From Streptomyces sp. NBC_01216 (GTDB lineage: Bacteria > Actinomycetota > Actinomycetes > Streptomycetales > Streptomycetaceae), in the NCBI RefSeq assembly GCF_035994945.1, contig NZ_CP108677.1, positions 5,208,001 through 5,272,000 of the forward strand: DNA of 64,000 bases, written 5' to 3'. The notes under the pieces were generated by a model. The model worked only from the letters and a program-made list of their open reading frames with translations. It was not told where the DNA came from and made no database searches. Of this stretch, positions 17,086 to 27,011 are shown one piece after another (the first letter of the stretch is position 1; every line of letters starts with the position of its first letter). Made by a program: the position numbers and the translations under genes.

Positions 17086-17595
17086 ATGCGTACACAGACC
17101 GTTCTCACCGCCGCCGCCCTGGCGGCCACCCTCCTGAGCGCCCTGCCCGCGACGACCATGGCGGCCACTCCGGCGTCCGCCACCGCCACCGCCACCGCCA
17201 CCGCCACCGCCACCGCCACCGCCACCGCCACCGCCACCGCCACCGCCGGGCCGACGGCGAGGGCCGGGACCCAGGCGCCGCCGTCCGCCGCCGCGGCCGG
17301 CCCGCGGACCAGGCTCGGCGCCTGCGGCCCCGGCCAGCTGTGTCTGTGGCCCAAACCCGATTTCGGGGGCAAGGCGCGGACTCATGAGCTGTCCGACACC
17401 GATATCGACAGCTGCGTGCCGCTCCCGCCGGGCGCCACGGCCCTGGCGCTCGCCAACCGCACCGGGAGGCCGGTCACCACCTACCAGTCGGCCGAATGCG
17501 CGGAGACCGGCGCCTTCGAGACCTATCCGGGCGACGGTACGTGGGTGCCGCAGTCACCCCACCAGGTGCGCGCCTTCAAGATCTGGGAGCGGTAG
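17086..17595 (+). CDS. Secreted protease inhibitor, family I36 (SMPI-like), with Ala-Thr repeat
   Basis: 169 residues with a signal peptide (1 to about 27, cleaved near TMAA). An Ala-Thr dipeptide run of about 11 units follows, then a ~90-residue domain with the I36 pattern CGPGQLCLWPKPDFGG, Cys pairs and a closing RAFKIWER. The prototype, SMPI from Streptomyces nigrescens, inhibits metalloproteases in the medium. The Ala-Thr spacer is coded by a near-perfect hexanucleotide array and is probably a flexible linker whose length can drift. The 3' end overlaps that of the convergent K+ channel gene by 20 bases. Confidence 0.85.
   Translation: MRTQTVLTAAALAATLLSALPATTMAATPASATATATATATATATATATATATAGPTARAGTQAPPSAAAAGPRTRLGACGPGQLCLWPKPDFGGKARTHELSDTDIDSCVPLPPGATALALANRTGRPVTTYQSAECAETGAFETYPGDGTWVPQSPHQVRAFKIWER
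17179..17247 (+). repeat. In-frame hexanucleotide microsatellite (GCCACC) x11
   Basis: Eleven exact tandem copies of GCCACC plus a final GCC, coding alternating Ala and Thr. Because the unit is six bases, slippage would change linker length without breaking the frame. Confidence 0.97.
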
Positions 17596-18364
17596 CGGTG
17601 TCCTCCAGCGCGTCGCTCGCGGCATCGTTCTGCGAGGGCACCCCGGGCGCCGACGACAGGCGCGCGACGTCCGCCCGCAGCTCCTTGACCTCACGGGTGA
17701 GTGCGTCGAGCAGTTCGGCGTGGCGGCGCTCGGCCTCGTCGTCCCGGTCGAAGCGGGAGATGAACCAGGCGGCGATATTGGCGGTCACCACACCCAGCAG
17801 GGCGATGCCCGAGAGCATCAGGCCCACGGCGAGGAAGCGGCCGAGACCCGTGGTCGGGGAGAGGTCCCCGTACCCCACGGTCGTCATCGTGGCGAACGAC
17901 CACCACACGGCGTCACCCAGTGTCTTGATGTTGCCGCCCGGCGCGTCCCGCTCCACCTGCAGTACCGCCAGCGAACCGAACATCATCAGTCCGACCACCG
18001 CACCGGCCACATATGTCGTGAGCGTGATCTGCGGGGTCATACGGGCCCGTCGGCCCACCAGGAGGAGTGTCGCGACCAGACGCAGCAGCCGCAGCGGCTG
18101 AACGAGGGGCAGCAGGACCGCGAGCAGATCGAGCGGATGGCTCCGCACGAAGTCCCATCTGGCCGGCGCCAGGGCAAGCCGTACGAGGTAGTCCAGCGCG
18201 AAGGCGGACCAGACGACCCACTCGGTGAGCGAACAGACCAGATGGACCCAGGGAGCCGCGTCGGGCAGCACGATCCGTACGGCGTAGGCGATGCCGAACG
18301 CGATCGCGAGCCCCAGCAGGGGTGTCTGACTCCGCGCCTCCCAGTGTTCCCTCATGCAGGGCAT
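17576..18364 (-). CDS. Voltage-gated-type potassium channel subunit
   Basis: 262 residues. Four or more N-terminal helices form a voltage-sensor-like domain, including a short Arg-rich S4-like stretch (PLRLLRLVATLLLVGRRARM, about 90-109). A pore loop follows with the K+ selectivity filter TTVGYGD (161-167) and an S6 helix (about 176-196), then a charged coiled-coil tail (about 205-243) that would aid tetramer assembly. The basic S4 is weaker than in animal Kv channels. The start is at 18364, though Met4 (18355) is equally possible. Confidence 0.88.
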   Translation of the reverse strand: MPCMREHWEARSQTPLLGLAIAFGIAYAVRIVLPDAAPWVHLVCSLTEWVVWSAFALDYLVRLALAPARWDFVRSHPLDLLAVLLPLVQPLRLLRLVATLLLVGRRARMTPQITLTTYVAGAVVGLMMFGSLAVLQVERDAPGGNIKTLGDAVWWSFATMTTVGYGDLSPTTGLGRFLAVGLMLSGIALLGVVTANIAAWFISRFDRDDEAERRHAELLDALTREVKELRADVARLSSAPGVPSQNDAASDALEDTATAPRS

Positions 18365-18673
18365 CGTAGGGAACGCCGCGGGGCGGCAGGACCAGCGGTC
18401 GCACCGTGCCTCACCGTAGGGACGGGCGCCGTCCGACCGTACGGGCCGTCTCCCGGGGACCGTGGCCCGAACCGGGCCACTTCACGGCGTGGCCGAAATC
18501 ACCCTCCCGCGCCGGACGAGAGGGTGACGCGTCCGCGCCATGTCACCTTCGGGTGTCTCCGGACGCCGCCCCTGCCGGACGCGGCGGCGTCCATCGGGTC
18601 ACCGGTGCCGCATCAGGCGCCGGTCGCCTGTGGCCGGGCGTCGCGACGCCCGGCACGGCGACTCGTGGTGCCT

Positions 18674-21406
18674 CTAGGCGTCGCCGCCGGCGGCACCGGG
18701 TTCCGCCGCTGCCACGTCCAGCAGCTGGTAGCGGTCCACGGCCTGCTTCAGGACCGAACGGTCGACCTTGCCGTCCCTGGCGAGCTCGGTGAGCACCGCC
18801 AGCACGATCGACTGGGCGTCGATGTGGAAGTAGCGGCGGGCCGCGCCACGCGTGTCCGCGAAACCGAACCCGTCCGCGCCCAGCGAGGTGTAGGAGCCGG
18901 GGACCCAGCGGGAGATCTGGTCCGGCACCGAGCGCATCCAGTCCGAGACGGCCACGAAGGGCCCCTGCGCGGCGGACAGCTTCCGGGTCACGTACGGGAC
19001 GCGCTGCTCCTCGTCGGGGTGGAGCAGGTTGTGCCGGTCGACCTCCACGGCCTCGCGACGCAGCTCGTTCCAGGACGTGGCGGACCAGACGTCGGCCCGT
19101 ACGTTCCACTCCTCGGCGAGGATCCGCTGCGCCTCGATCGCCCACGGCACTCCGACACCGGAGGCCATGATCTGAGCCGGGATCGTGCCCGCCTCACCGC
19201 GCCGGAAGAGGTGGATGCCCTTGAGGATGCCCTCGACGTCCACGTTCTCCGGCTCGGCCGGGTGCTGGATCGGCTCGTTGTAGACGGTCAGGTAGTAGAA
19301 GACGTCCTCGGCGTCGGGGCCGTACATCCTCCGCAGGCCGTCCTGGACGATGTGCGCGATCTCGAAGCCGAAGGCCGGGTCGTAGGCGACGCAGGCCGGG
19401 TTGGTCGAGGCAAGCAGCTGGGAGTGGCCGTCCGCGTGCTGCAGGCCCTCCCCGGTCAGGGTCGTGCGACCGGCCGTCGCGCCGAGGACGAAGCCGCGGG
19501 CGAGCTGGTCGGCCATCTGCCAGAACTGGTCGCCGGTCCGCTGGAAGCCGAACATCGAGTAGAAGACGTAGACCGGGATCAGAGGCTCGCCGTGGGTGGC
19601 GTACGCCGATCCGGCGGCGATCAGCGAGGCGGTGCAGCCCGCCTCGGAGATGCCGTCGTGCAGCATCTGGCCGGTCGGGGACTCCTTGTACGCCAGGAGC
19701 AGCTCGCGGTCCACGGCCTCGTACTGCTGCCCGAGCGGGTTGTAGATCTTGGCGCTCGGGAAGAACGCGTCCATGCCGAAGGTGCGGTACTCGTCGGGGG
19801 CGATCAGCACGAAGCGCTTGCCGATCTCCTTGTCCCGCATGAGGTCCTTCAGGATGCGGACGAAGGCCATCGTGGTGGCGATCGACTGCTGGCCCGAACC
19901 CTTCTTGGCCGCCGCGTAGGTCTTGTCCTCGGGCAGGGCCAGGGGCTTCGCCCGGACGACCCGGGTGGGGACGTACCCGCCGAGCGCCTTGCGGCGGTCG
20001 TGCATGTACTGGATCTCCTCGGAGTTCCGCCCCGGGTGGTAGTACGGCGGGTAGCCCTCGTCCAGCTGCTTGTCCGTGATCGGGATGTGCAGCCGGTCGC
20101 GGAAGCGCTTGAGGTCGTCGACCGTCAGCTTCTTCATCTGGTGGGTCGCGTTGCGTCCCTCGAAGTTCGGGCCGAGCGTCCAGCCCTTGACCGTCTGGGC
20201 GAGGACCACGGTCGGCTGGCCCTTGTGGGCCTTGGCCGCCGCGAAGGCCGCGAAGATCTTCCGGTGGTCGTGGCCGCCACGGCCCAGGTGCAGGATCTGG
20301 TGGTCCGACATGTTCTCGACCATCGACCGCAGCCGCTGGTCGTCGCCGAAGAAGTGTTCGCGGATGTAGGCGCCGGTCTCCGTCGCGTACGTCTGGAACT
20401 GGCCGTCCGGGGTGGAGTTGAGCTTGTTCACCAGGATGCCGTCGCGGTCCTGCGCGAGCAGCGGGTCCCAGGTGCGGTCCCAGACCAGTTTGATGACGTT
20501 CCAGCCGGCGCCCCGGAACTGCGATTCGAGCTCCTGGATGATCTTGCCGTTGCCGCGCACCGGGCCGTCGAGCCGCTGCAGGTTGCAGTTGACGACGAAG
20601 GTCAGGTTGTCCAGGCCCTCGCGGGCGGCGATGGACAGCTGGCCGAGCGACTCCGGCTCGTCCATCTCGCCGTCGCCGAGGAATGCCCAGACGTGCGACG
20701 CGGAGGTGTCGGCGATGCCGCGCGCCTCCATGTAGCGGTTCATCCGGGCCTGGTAGATCGCGCCGAGGGGGCCCAGGCCCATGGAGACGGTCGGGAACTC
20801 CCAGAAGTCCGGCATCAGCCGCGGGTGCGGGTAGGAGGAGAGGCCGTTCGGGTACTTCGACTTCTCCTGGCGGAAGGCGTCGAGCTGTGTCTCGTTCAGC
20901 CGGTCGAGGAGGTAGGCGCGGGCGTAGATGCCGGGGGAGGCATGGCCCTGGAAGAAGATCTGGTCCCCGCCGTCGCCCTCGTCCTTGCCGCGGAAGAAGT
21001 GGTTGAAGCCGACGTCGTACAGCGACGCGGAGGAGGCGAAGGTGGCGATGTGGCCGCCGACCCCGATCCCCGGACGCTGGGCCCGCGAGACCATCACGGC
21101 CGCGTTCCAGCGGGTCGCGTTGAGGATCTTGCGCTCGATCTCCTCGTTGCCGGGGAAGAAGGGCTCGTCCCGGGTGGCGATCGTGTTCACGTAGTCCGTG
21201 CTGCGCATCTCGGGCACGGCGACGCGCTTCTCGCGTGCCCGCTCGATCAGGCGGAGCATCAGGTAGCGGGCCCGCTCCCGGCCGCGCTCGTCGACGGCGG
21301 CGTCCAGGGAGTCGAGCCATTCCCGGGTCTCTTCGGGATCGAAGTCCGGGACCTGGCTGGGAAGGCCGCCAATGATGATCGGGTTGCGATCGGATCCGGA
21401 AGCCAC
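18674..21406 (-). CDS. aceE: Pyruvate dehydrogenase E1 component, homodimeric type
   Basis: About 910 residues. The thiamine-diphosphate motif runs from GDGEMDE (244-250) to NCNLQ (about 276-280). The whole sequence follows the single-chain E1p family (E. coli AceE, about 887 residues), which decarboxylates pyruvate and passes acetyl to the E2 lipoyl domain. I place the start at GTG 21406 because GAAGGA lies 6 bases upstream and [14 protein letters not shown] begins the conserved sequence. An in-frame ATG at 21484 would add 26 unconserved residues and falls beside a palindrome that looks regulatory. E2 and E3 genes are not in the window. Confidence 0.95.
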   Translation of the reverse strand: MASGSDRNPIIIGGLPSQVPDFDPEETREWLDSLDAAVDERGRERARYLMLRLIERAREKRVAVPEMRSTDYVNTIATRDEPFFPGNEEIERKILNATRWNAAVMVSRAQRPGIGVGGHIATFASSASLYDVGFNHFFRGKDEGDGGDQIFFQGHASPGIYARAYLLDRLNETQLDAFRQEKSKYPNGLSSYPHPRLMPDFWEFPTVSMGLGPLGAIYQARMNRYMEARGIADTSASHVWAFLGDGEMDEPESLGQLSIAAREGLDNLTFVVNCNLQRLDGPVRGNGKIIQELESQFRGAGWNVIKLVWDRTWDPLLAQDRDGILVNKLNSTPDGQFQTYATETGAYIREHFFGDDQRLRSMVENMSDHQILHLGRGGHDHRKIFAAFAAAKAHKGQPTVVLAQTVKGWTLGPNFEGRNATHQMKKLTVDDLKRFRDRLHIPITDKQLDEGYPPYYHPGRNSEEIQYMHDRRKALGGYVPTRVVRAKPLALPEDKTYAAAKKGSGQQSIATTMAFVRILKDLMRDKEIGKRFVLIAPDEYRTFGMDAFFPSAKIYNPLGQQYEAVDRELLLAYKESPTGQMLHDGISEAGCTASLIAAGSAYATHGEPLIPVYVFYSMFGFQRTGDQFWQMADQLARGFVLGATAGRTTLTGEGLQHADGHSQLLASTNPACVAYDPAFGFEIAHIVQDGLRRMYGPDAEDVFYYLTVYNEPIQHPAEPENVDVEGILKGIHLFRRGEAGTIPAQIMASGVGVPWAIEAQRILAEEWNVRADVWSATSWNELRREAVEVDRHNLLHPDEEQRVPYVTRKLSAAQGPFVAVSDWMRSVPDQISRWVPGSYTSLGADGFGFADTRGAARRYFHIDAQSIVLAVLTELARDGKVDRSVLKQAVDRYQLLDVAAAEPGAAGGDA

Positions 21407-21806
21407 GCTGTTCCTTCGCTGTTCGGTGGAGCCCACGGGGAGGCCGGGAAGTCCATCGTGTACCCCGGCGGTGTCAGACGTCATCTTTACCGGGGGGTAA
21501 CCCTCGTGGGGCGCCCGGTGGGGTCAAATCGCAACCTTACGCCCAAGCCGCGCATGCGTTTCGTCCGACTGTTCGGCAGACTGAAGCCGCACAAGAGAGC
21601 AAATCAGGGCGAAGAGTGTGTGCCGCGTCACGGAGTGGAGTGGAACAGGACCGGAAGTTGCGGCGAGACGGCCCCAAACGTCACCGTTTCGGCGGTCTCG
21701 ACGGCCGGGTACTTGCGCGATCCGCCCAGCCCGTGTGGACTACGGCCAGCGCCGCGCGTACGCGCGTGGCCCAAGCATTTTCCGATACATGATCAGGAGG
21801 CAAGCC
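21407..21806. promoter_or_regulatory. Divergent aceE / DUF3052 control region
   Basis: A 400-base gap between divergent genes. It contains the palindrome TTACC-GGGG-GGTAA (21487-21500), placed about 80-95 bases upstream of the aceE start, a candidate operator. AGGAGG at 21795-21800 is the ribosome site for the DUF3052 gene. I see no other gene in it. Confidence 0.5.
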
Positions 21807-22229
21807 GTGAGCGCGACCGCGGACCACGCGGAGGAGCGGACCAACCCGGCAGCGAGGCTGGGGTTCGAGCCCGGACAGGTGGTCCAGGAGATCGGTTACG
21901 ACGAAGACGTCGACTTCGATCTCCGAGAAGGCATCGAGTCCATCATCGGGTCGGATCTTGTGGACGAGGAATACGACGACGTCGCCGACGCCGTCGTGCT
22001 CTGGTTCCGTGACGAGGACGGAGACCTCACCGATGCCCTGGTGGACACCATCGGTCTTCTGGAGGACGGCGGCGTGATCTGGCTGCTGACACCGAAGACG
22101 GGCCGCGACGGCTACATCGAGCCGAGCGACATCAGCGATGCCGCGCAGACCGCCGGTCTCTCCCAGACCAAGAGCGTCAGTGTCGCCAAGGACTGGGCGG
22201 GCAGCCGCCTGGTGGCGCCCAAGCGCTGA
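21807..22229 (+). CDS. DUF3052 protein
   Basis: 140 residues from GTG 21807, with AGGAGG seven bases upstream. A very acidic protein (QEIGYDEDVDFDLREGIESIIG, then EEYDDVADAVVLWFRDEDGDLTDALVD) ending with TKSVSVAKDWAGSRLVAPKR. The family is restricted mostly to actinobacteria. In Mycobacterium tuberculosis a homologous small protein lies between aceE and ahpE, the same neighbourhood as here. No reaction is known; the fold resembles a nucleotide- or SAM-binding alpha/beta protein (weak inference). A terminator separates it from the peroxiredoxin gene. Confidence 0.85.
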   Translation: MSATADHAEERTNPAARLGFEPGQVVQEIGYDEDVDFDLREGIESIIGSDLVDEEYDDVADAVVLWFRDEDGDLTDALVDTIGLLEDGGVIWLLTPKTGRDGYIEPSDISDAAQTAGLSQTKSVSVAKDWAGSRLVAPKR

Positions 22230-22243
22230 TCCCCCATGCAGCA

Positions 22244-22276
22244 GGAACCCCCGCCGGCCCCGCCTGCGGGGGTTCC
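22244..22276 (+). terminator. Hairpin after the DUF3052 gene
   Basis: The stem GGAACCCCCGC / GCGGGGGTTCC (11 base pairs) with an 11-base loop is followed by TTGCG. Confidence 0.85.
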
Positions 22277-22328
22277 TTGCGTAGGCTGGCCCTCACCTGT
22301 TCGGTCCAGTGAAGGGAACCCGTACGTC

Positions 22329-22787
22329 ATGGCGATCGAGGTCGGCATCAAGGCCCCTGAGTTCGAGCTCAAGGACAACCACGGCCGCACCGTGAGGCTC
22401 TCCGACTACCGGGGCGAGAAGAACGTCGTGCTGCTCTTCTACCCCTTCGCCTTCACCGGCGTGTGCACCGGCGAGCTGTGCGAGCTGCGCGACAACCTGC
22501 CGAAGTTCGTCAACGACGACACCCAGCTGCTCGCCGTCTCCAACGACTCCATCCACACCCTGCGCGTCTTCGCCGAGCAGGAGGGCCTGGAGTACCCGCT
22601 GCTCTCCGATTTCTGGAAGCACGGCGACGCCTCCCGCGCCTACGGCGTCTTCGACGAGGAGAAGGGCTGCGCCGTGCGCGGCACCTTCATCATCGACAAG
22701 GAGGGCGTCGTCCGCTGGACCGTCGTCAACGCCCTGCCGGACGCCCGCGACCTGGGCGAGTACCTCAAGGCGCTCGACGTCCTCTGA
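22329..22787 (+). CDS. ahpE: AhpE-type 1-Cys peroxiredoxin
   Basis: 152 residues. The thioredoxin fold carries the peroxidatic Cys46 in FTGVCTGELC with the preceding Pro and Thr of the Px3T/SxxC motif and a later Arg in AVRGTFIID. A second Cys (Cys51) lies in the same helix, as in Mycobacterium AhpE, where it is not essential. The enzyme reduces organic peroxides and peroxynitrite, recycled by mycothiol/mycoredoxin in actinobacteria. It lies close to aceE and DUF3052, the order seen in mycobacteria. Confidence 0.88.
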   Translation: MAIEVGIKAPEFELKDNHGRTVRLSDYRGEKNVVLLFYPFAFTGVCTGELCELRDNLPKFVNDDTQLLAVSNDSIHTLRVFAEQEGLEYPLLSDFWKHGDASRAYGVFDEEKGCAVRGTFIIDKEGVVRWTVVNALPDARDLGEYLKALDVL

Positions 22788-22915
22788 ACCCGACACTCGC
22801 GGGACACCGGGGTGAATCGCCTGTTCAGGCCGGGAACCCGTCACTAGGATCCAGACGTTGATCCGATGCCAACGCACGACGGGGGCGCTGCCCCTGGAAA
22901 CCAATGGAGGGACTC

Positions 22916-23491
22916 GTGGGAGTCAGCCTCAGCAAGGGCGGCAACGTCTCGCTGACCAAGGAGGCCCCTGGCCTGACCGCCGTGACCGTCGGTCTGGGCT
23001 GGGACGTCCGCACCACCACCGGGACGGACTTCGATCTCGACGCCAGCGCCATTCTGGTCAGCGCGGAGGGCAAGGTCCGCAACGACCAGGACTTCGTGTT
23101 CTTCAACAACCTGAAGAGCGCCGACGGCTCGGTCGAGCACACCGGTGACAACCTCACGGGCGAGGGCGAGGGCGACGACGAGCAGGTCAAGGTCAACCTG
23201 GCCGGTGTCCCCGCGGACGTCGCCAAGATCGTCTTCCCGGTGTCCATCTACGACGCCGAGAACCGCCAGCAGTCCTTCGGGCAGGTCCGCAACGCGTTCA
23301 TTCGCGTCGTGAACCAGGCCGGCGGCACGGAGATCGCCCGCTACGACCTCTCCGAGGACGCCTCGACCGAGACCGCCATGGTCTTCGGTGAGCTGTACCG
23401 CAACGGTGCCGAGTGGAAGTTCCGCGCCGTGGGCCAGGGATACGCCTCGGGGCTCCGCGGTATCGCGCAGGACTTCGGCGTCAACGTCTGA
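22916..23491 (+). CDS. terD: TerD-family stress protein
   Basis: 191 residues from GTG 22916; GGAGG lies five bases upstream and [13 protein letters not shown] is the standard TerD opening, so the upstream in-frame ATG at 22904 is not used. The TerD beta-sandwich has acidic calcium-binding motifs ([21 protein letters not shown]). It ends with [21 protein letters not shown], shared with the next gene. TerD proteins bind Ca2+ and act in metal, oxidative and phage stress; in Streptomyces they also influence development. A perfect hairpin follows. Confidence 0.95.
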   Translation: MGVSLSKGGNVSLTKEAPGLTAVTVGLGWDVRTTTGTDFDLDASAILVSAEGKVRNDQDFVFFNNLKSADGSVEHTGDNLTGEGEGDDEQVKVNLAGVPADVAKIVFPVSIYDAENRQQSFGQVRNAFIRVVNQAGGTEIARYDLSEDASTETAMVFGELYRNGAEWKFRAVGQGYASGLRGIAQDFGVNV

Positions 23492-23505
23492 GTCACGCTC
23501 GACCT

Positions 23506-23540
23506 CGTCCGGCGCCGCACGCTCCGTGCGGCGCCGGACG
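23506..23540. terminator. Hairpin between the two terD genes
   Basis: A perfect 15-base-pair stem (CGTCCGGCGCCGCAC / GTGCGGCGCCGGACG) with a five-base loop, 14 bases after the first terD stop. It may end or attenuate transcription into the second terD. Confidence 0.85.
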
Positions 23541-23632
23541 TGCCTCATCAGCCGTACGCGCGTGGCCCGCCGGGCCGTGAGGACGCGGTACGGCTTCGCA
23601 CGCAGCAGTTCTCACCGGGGAGGAACCACATC

Positions 23633-24208
23633 ATGGGCGTCACGCTCGCCAAGGGAGGCAACGTCTCCCTCTCCAAGGCCGCACCCAACCTGACCCAGGT
23701 GCTGGTCGGTCTGGGCTGGGACGCGCGCTCCACCACCGGCGCGCCCTTCGACCTGGACGCCAGCGCGCTGCTGTGTCAGGCGGGCCGGGTGCTCGGGGAC
23801 GAGTTCTTCGTCTTCTACAACAACCTCAAGAGCCCCGAGGGCTCCGTCGAACACACCGGCGACAACCTCACCGGTGAGGGTGAAGGCGACGACGAGTCGC
23901 TCATCGTGGACCTCGGCCGGGTGCCGGCCCACTGCGACAAGATCATTTTTCCGGTCTCGATCCACGATGCCGACAACCGCGGCCAGGCATTCGGTCAGGT
24001 CGCCAACGCTTTCATTCGCGTGGTGAATCAGGCGGACGGTCAGGAACTCGCCCGCTACGACCTCTCCGAGGACGCCTCCACAGAGACCGCGATGATCTTC
24101 GGCGAGCTGTACCGGTACGGGGGCGAATGGAAGTTCCGTGCGGTAGGGCAGGGGTACGCGTCCGGGCTTCGGGGCATCGCTCTAGACTTCGGGGTCAACG
24201 TTTCGTAA
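23633..24208 (+). CDS. terD: TerD-family stress protein, second copy
   Basis: 191 residues, same length as its neighbour and clearly a tandem duplicate ([15 protein letters not shown] start, DPF-type Asp cluster [22 protein letters not shown], and the [22 protein letters not shown] end). The middle third has diverged, with two extra Cys residues (LLCQAG and PAHCDK). GGGGAGGA lies about nine bases before the ATG. The DUF475 gene starts 29 bases after the stop, so the two are probably co-transcribed. Confidence 0.95.
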   Translation: MGVTLAKGGNVSLSKAAPNLTQVLVGLGWDARSTTGAPFDLDASALLCQAGRVLGDEFFVFYNNLKSPEGSVEHTGDNLTGEGEGDDESLIVDLGRVPAHCDKIIFPVSIHDADNRGQAFGQVANAFIRVVNQADGQELARYDLSEDASTETAMIFGELYRYGGEWKFRAVGQGYASGLRGIALDFGVNVS

Positions 24209-24237
24209 AACCGCGTACTTACACGATGGGGTAGACA

Positions 24238-25386
24238 GTGGTTCTGAAAACCTTCGGCTGGTCGTTCGCCATTACGGCGCTCGGCCTGGTCGCAGCGGTG
24301 CTCTACGGGGGGTGGGAAGCGTTCGGGATCGTGGCGATCCTCTGCGTCCTCGAGATCTCGCTGTCCTTCGACAACGCGGTGGTCAACGCCGGAATCCTGA
24401 AGAAGATGAACGCCTTCTGGCAAAGGATCTTCCTCACGATCGGTGTGCTCATCGCCGTCTTCGGCATGCGGCTGGTCTTCCCCGTCGTGATCGTCGCCGT
24501 CAGCGCCAAGATCGGGCCCGTCGAGGCCGTCGATCTCGCCCTCAACGACGCGGACCGCTATCAGGAGCTCGTGACCGACGCCCATCCGTCGATCGCGGCC
24601 TTCGGCGGCATGTTCCTGTTGATGATCTTCCTCGACTTCATTTTCGAGGACCGTGACATCCAGTGGCTGCGCTGGATCGAGCGCCCGCTCGCCAAGCTCG
24701 GCAAGGTCGACATGCTGTCGGTCTGCATCGCCCTGATCGTCCTGCTGATCAGCGCGATGACCTTCGCGACCCACGCGCACCAGCATGGCGGCACGCAGGT
24801 GGACAAGGCGCAGACGGTCCTCATCTCCGGCATCGCGGGCCTCATCACCTACCTCGTCGTCGGTGGTCTCTCCGGCTACTTCGAGAACAAACTGGAGGAG
24901 GAAGAGGAACGCGAGCACGAGGCCGAGGAGGAAGCCAAGCGCGCCGGCAAGAAGGTCTCCGTCGTGCAGCTGGCCGGCAAGGCCGCCTTCTTCATGTTCC
25001 TCTACCTCGAGGTCCTCGACGCGTCGTTCTCCTTCGACGGCGTCATCGGCGCCTTCGCCATCACCAACGACATCGTCCTCATGGCGCTCGGCCTGGGCGT
25101 CGGCGCCATGTACGTCCGTTCGCTCACGGTCTACCTCGTGCGCCAGGGCACCCTGGACGACTACGTCTACCTGGAGCACGGCGCCCACTACGCCATCGGC
25201 GCGCTCGCCGTGATCCTCATGGTCACCATCCAGTACGAGATCCCCGAGGTCATCACCGGCCTCGTCGGTGTCGCGCTGATCGCCTGGTCCTTCTGGTCCT
25301 CCGTCCGCCGCAACCGGGCCCTCGCGGCCGACGAGGGGGAAGCCGACTCCTCGGACGACAAGACCCAGGTGCCGTCCGGGGTGTGA
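24238..25386 (+). CDS. DUF475/TerC-like integral membrane protein
   Basis: 382 residues from GTG 24238. About nine membrane helices contain the two TerC-type acidic repeats ISLSFDNAVVNAGIL (about 40-54) and LDASFSFDGVIGAFAITND (about 260-280), in which Asp residues inside helices are thought to bind metal. A Glu/Lys-rich cytoplasmic loop (EEEEEREHEAEEEAKRAGKK, about 221-240) separates the halves, a feature of the DUF475 branch. In Ter systems TerC-like proteins form a membrane complex with TerD/TerB; they are implicated in metal handling, for example manganese export. Confidence 0.92.
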   Translation: MVLKTFGWSFAITALGLVAAVLYGGWEAFGIVAILCVLEISLSFDNAVVNAGILKKMNAFWQRIFLTIGVLIAVFGMRLVFPVVIVAVSAKIGPVEAVDLALNDADRYQELVTDAHPSIAAFGGMFLLMIFLDFIFEDRDIQWLRWIERPLAKLGKVDMLSVCIALIVLLISAMTFATHAHQHGGTQVDKAQTVLISGIAGLITYLVVGGLSGYFENKLEEEEEREHEAEEEAKRAGKKVSVVQLAGKAAFFMFLYLEVLDASFSFDGVIGAFAITNDIVLMALGLGVGAMYVRSLTVYLVRQGTLDDYVYLEHGAHYAIGALAVILMVTIQYEIPEVITGLVGVALIAWSFWSSVRRNRALAADEGEADSSDDKTQVPSGV

Positions 25387-25414
25387 CACCCCGGACAATG
25401 AGGAACGCTTCACA

Positions 25415-25445
25415 GCGGGGCGGCCGGTGCACCCGGCCGCCCCGC
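25415..25445. terminator. Hairpin after the DUF475 gene
   Basis: The stem GCGGGGCGGCCGG / CCGGCCGCCCCGC (13 base pairs) with loop TGCAC. Confidence 0.8.
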
Positions 25446-25499
25446 AGCGTGCCCCCGTCCCGCCGGCGGGGGCCGGCCGACGAGTGGGGGGTGGGAGGC

Positions 25500-26237
25500 A
25501 TGGCCTTCTGGGACGGTCTGTTTCCAGGAAGGGCGGCGCAGTTCGACTCGGGCAGCGCCGCGACCAACGCGATCGAACTGACCAGACGCCGCCCGACGGT
25601 CTCGCTCACCAAACAGGGCGCGGCCACCGGCAACCTCCGCGTCAACCTCTCCTGGCGGATGCGCACCTCGGACATCGAGGGACGCTCCAGCCAGAGCGGG
25701 CGACTCCTGCGCCACCCCTCGAAGCTCTTCAAGCCCGAGGTGGTCCAGGCCCACACCCAGGGCGTCGTCAACGTCGACCTCGACCTCGGCTGCATGTACG
25801 AGCTCGCGGACGGCAGCAAGGGCGTCATCCAGCCGCTCGGCAACTTCTTCGGGTCGTTGAACACACCGCCGTACGTCAACCTCAGCGGCGACGACCGGTT
25901 CGGCGGGTCGACAGGCGAGACGATCTTCGTCAACCTCGATCACCGGGACGAGATCAGACGGCTGCTGTTCTTCGTCTACATCTATGACCAGACCCCCGCC
26001 TTCGACCGCACCCACGCCAAGGTCACGCTCTACCCCAGCAACGGGCCACGCGTCGAGATCGAACTGGAGGAGCGCGCCCCGCAGGCCCGCTCCTGCGCCG
26101 TCTTCACCGTGGACAACGTCAAGGACGAGCTGGTCGTCCGCCGCGAGGTGAGGTTCGTCTACGGCTTCCAGGCCGAACTGGACCGGTTGTACGGCTGGGG
26201 CCTCCAGTGGGGACGCGGCTACAAGTCGAAGGCATGA
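25500..26237 (+). CDS. TerA-like tellurium-resistance family protein
   Basis: 245 residues from ATG 25500, preceded by GGGAGG. The N-terminus (MAFWDGLFPGRAAQFDSGSAATNAIELTRRRPTVSLTKQG) leads into a TerD-fold beta sandwich with its own acidic patch (VNVDLDLGCMYEL) and the FFVYIYDQTPAFDRTHAKVTLYP strand pair typical of TerA. It ends with RLYGWGLQWGRGYKSKA. TerA proteins are paralogues of TerD and probably join the same membrane-associated stress complex. It is convergent with the next TerD gene, with 9 bases between stops. Confidence 0.88.
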   Translation: MAFWDGLFPGRAAQFDSGSAATNAIELTRRRPTVSLTKQGAATGNLRVNLSWRMRTSDIEGRSSQSGRLLRHPSKLFKPEVVQAHTQGVVNVDLDLGCMYELADGSKGVIQPLGNFFGSLNTPPYVNLSGDDRFGGSTGETIFVNLDHRDEIRRLLFFVYIYDQTPAFDRTHAKVTLYPSNGPRVEIELEERAPQARSCAVFTVDNVKDELVVRREVRFVYGFQAELDRLYGWGLQWGRGYKSKA

Positions 26238-26246
26238 ACCGTGTTC

Positions 26247-27011
26247 TTACGGACGGACGAACTGGGGACCCATCGGCGGCAGCCGGAAGTTCGGGTCCGG
26301 AGCCGGTGCGGCGGCCGCCGCCGGCTGCGGGTATCCGTACGCGGGGGGCGCGGACGGCCTGGGCGGCACCCCGGCCGGACCCGGCGCGTGCGCCACGGTC
26401 GCGTCCGGTTCCGGGACGGACGCGGGAGCCGGGTCCGGCTCCTGAGCCTCCGCCTCCGCCGCCTCGTCGACCGAGATCCCGAAATCGGTGGCGAGCCCCA
26501 CGAGCCCCGTCGGGTACCCCTGCCCCACCGCGCGGAACTTCCAGCCCTCACCCCGCCGGTACAGCTCGCCGCAGATCACGGCCGTCTCCTCACCCGTCTC
26601 CGCCGTCACGTCGAACACGGCGAGCGGGTCCTGACCGGCCGGGACCGCGTCGAACAGCAGAATCCGCAGGTCGGTGACCGAACGGAAGGTGCCGCCGTCC
26701 GAGGAGGCGGCGATCACCACCCGGTCGACTGACGGGTCGAGCCCGCCCAGATCGGCCTCCACAGTGTCGGTCAGCCCCTCGGCCACCCGCTTCTTCGGCA
26801 GCCGCCGCACCAGCCCCGAGGGATGGCGCGGCTGGTTGTAGAAGACGAAGTCCTCGTCCGAACGCACCCGGCCGTCGGAGCCCAGGAGCAGGGCGGAGGC
26901 GTCCACGTCGGGGACCCCGGGGCCCGGGGTCCAACGGAGCACGGCCCGTACGGCCGCGGTGTCGAGAGGGACGTTGGAGCCCTTCAGCATCGCGTGCGTC
27001 ATGGGCGTCAT
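26247..27011 (-). CDS. TerD-domain protein with Pro/Ala-rich C-terminal tail
   Basis: 254 residues. Residues 1 to about 180 are a TerD domain ([28 protein letters not shown] and [23 protein letters not shown]). The last ~70 residues are low-complexity Ala, Pro and Glu, ending [13 protein letters not shown], likely a disordered tether. GGGGAGG precedes the ATG at 27011 by four bases; Met4 (27002) is also possible. It is divergent from the CitE-like gene, and the 180-base gap between them should hold both promoters. Confidence 0.9.
   Translation of the reverse strand: MTPMTHAMLKGSNVPLDTAAVRAVLRWTPGPGVPDVDASALLLGSDGRVRSDEDFVFYNQPRHPSGLVRRLPKKRVAEGLTDTVEADLGGLDPSVDRVVIAASSDGGTFRSVTDLRILLFDAVPAGQDPLAVFDVTAETGEETAVICGELYRRGEGWKFRAVGQGYPTGLVGLATDFGISVDEAAEAEAQEPDPAPASVPEPDATVAHAPGPAGVPPRPSAPPAYGYPQPAAAAAPAPDPNFRLPPMGPQFVRP

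Noticed and set aside
21407..21484. N-terminal 26-residue extension of aceE from ATG 21484
   Set aside because: The extension is unconserved, and a ribosome site correctly precedes GTG 21406.
17384..22012. Very long plus-strand open frame antisense to aceE and the channel gene
   Set aside because: It spans opposite-strand genes and part of DUF3052 in another frame; no start, domain or codon bias.
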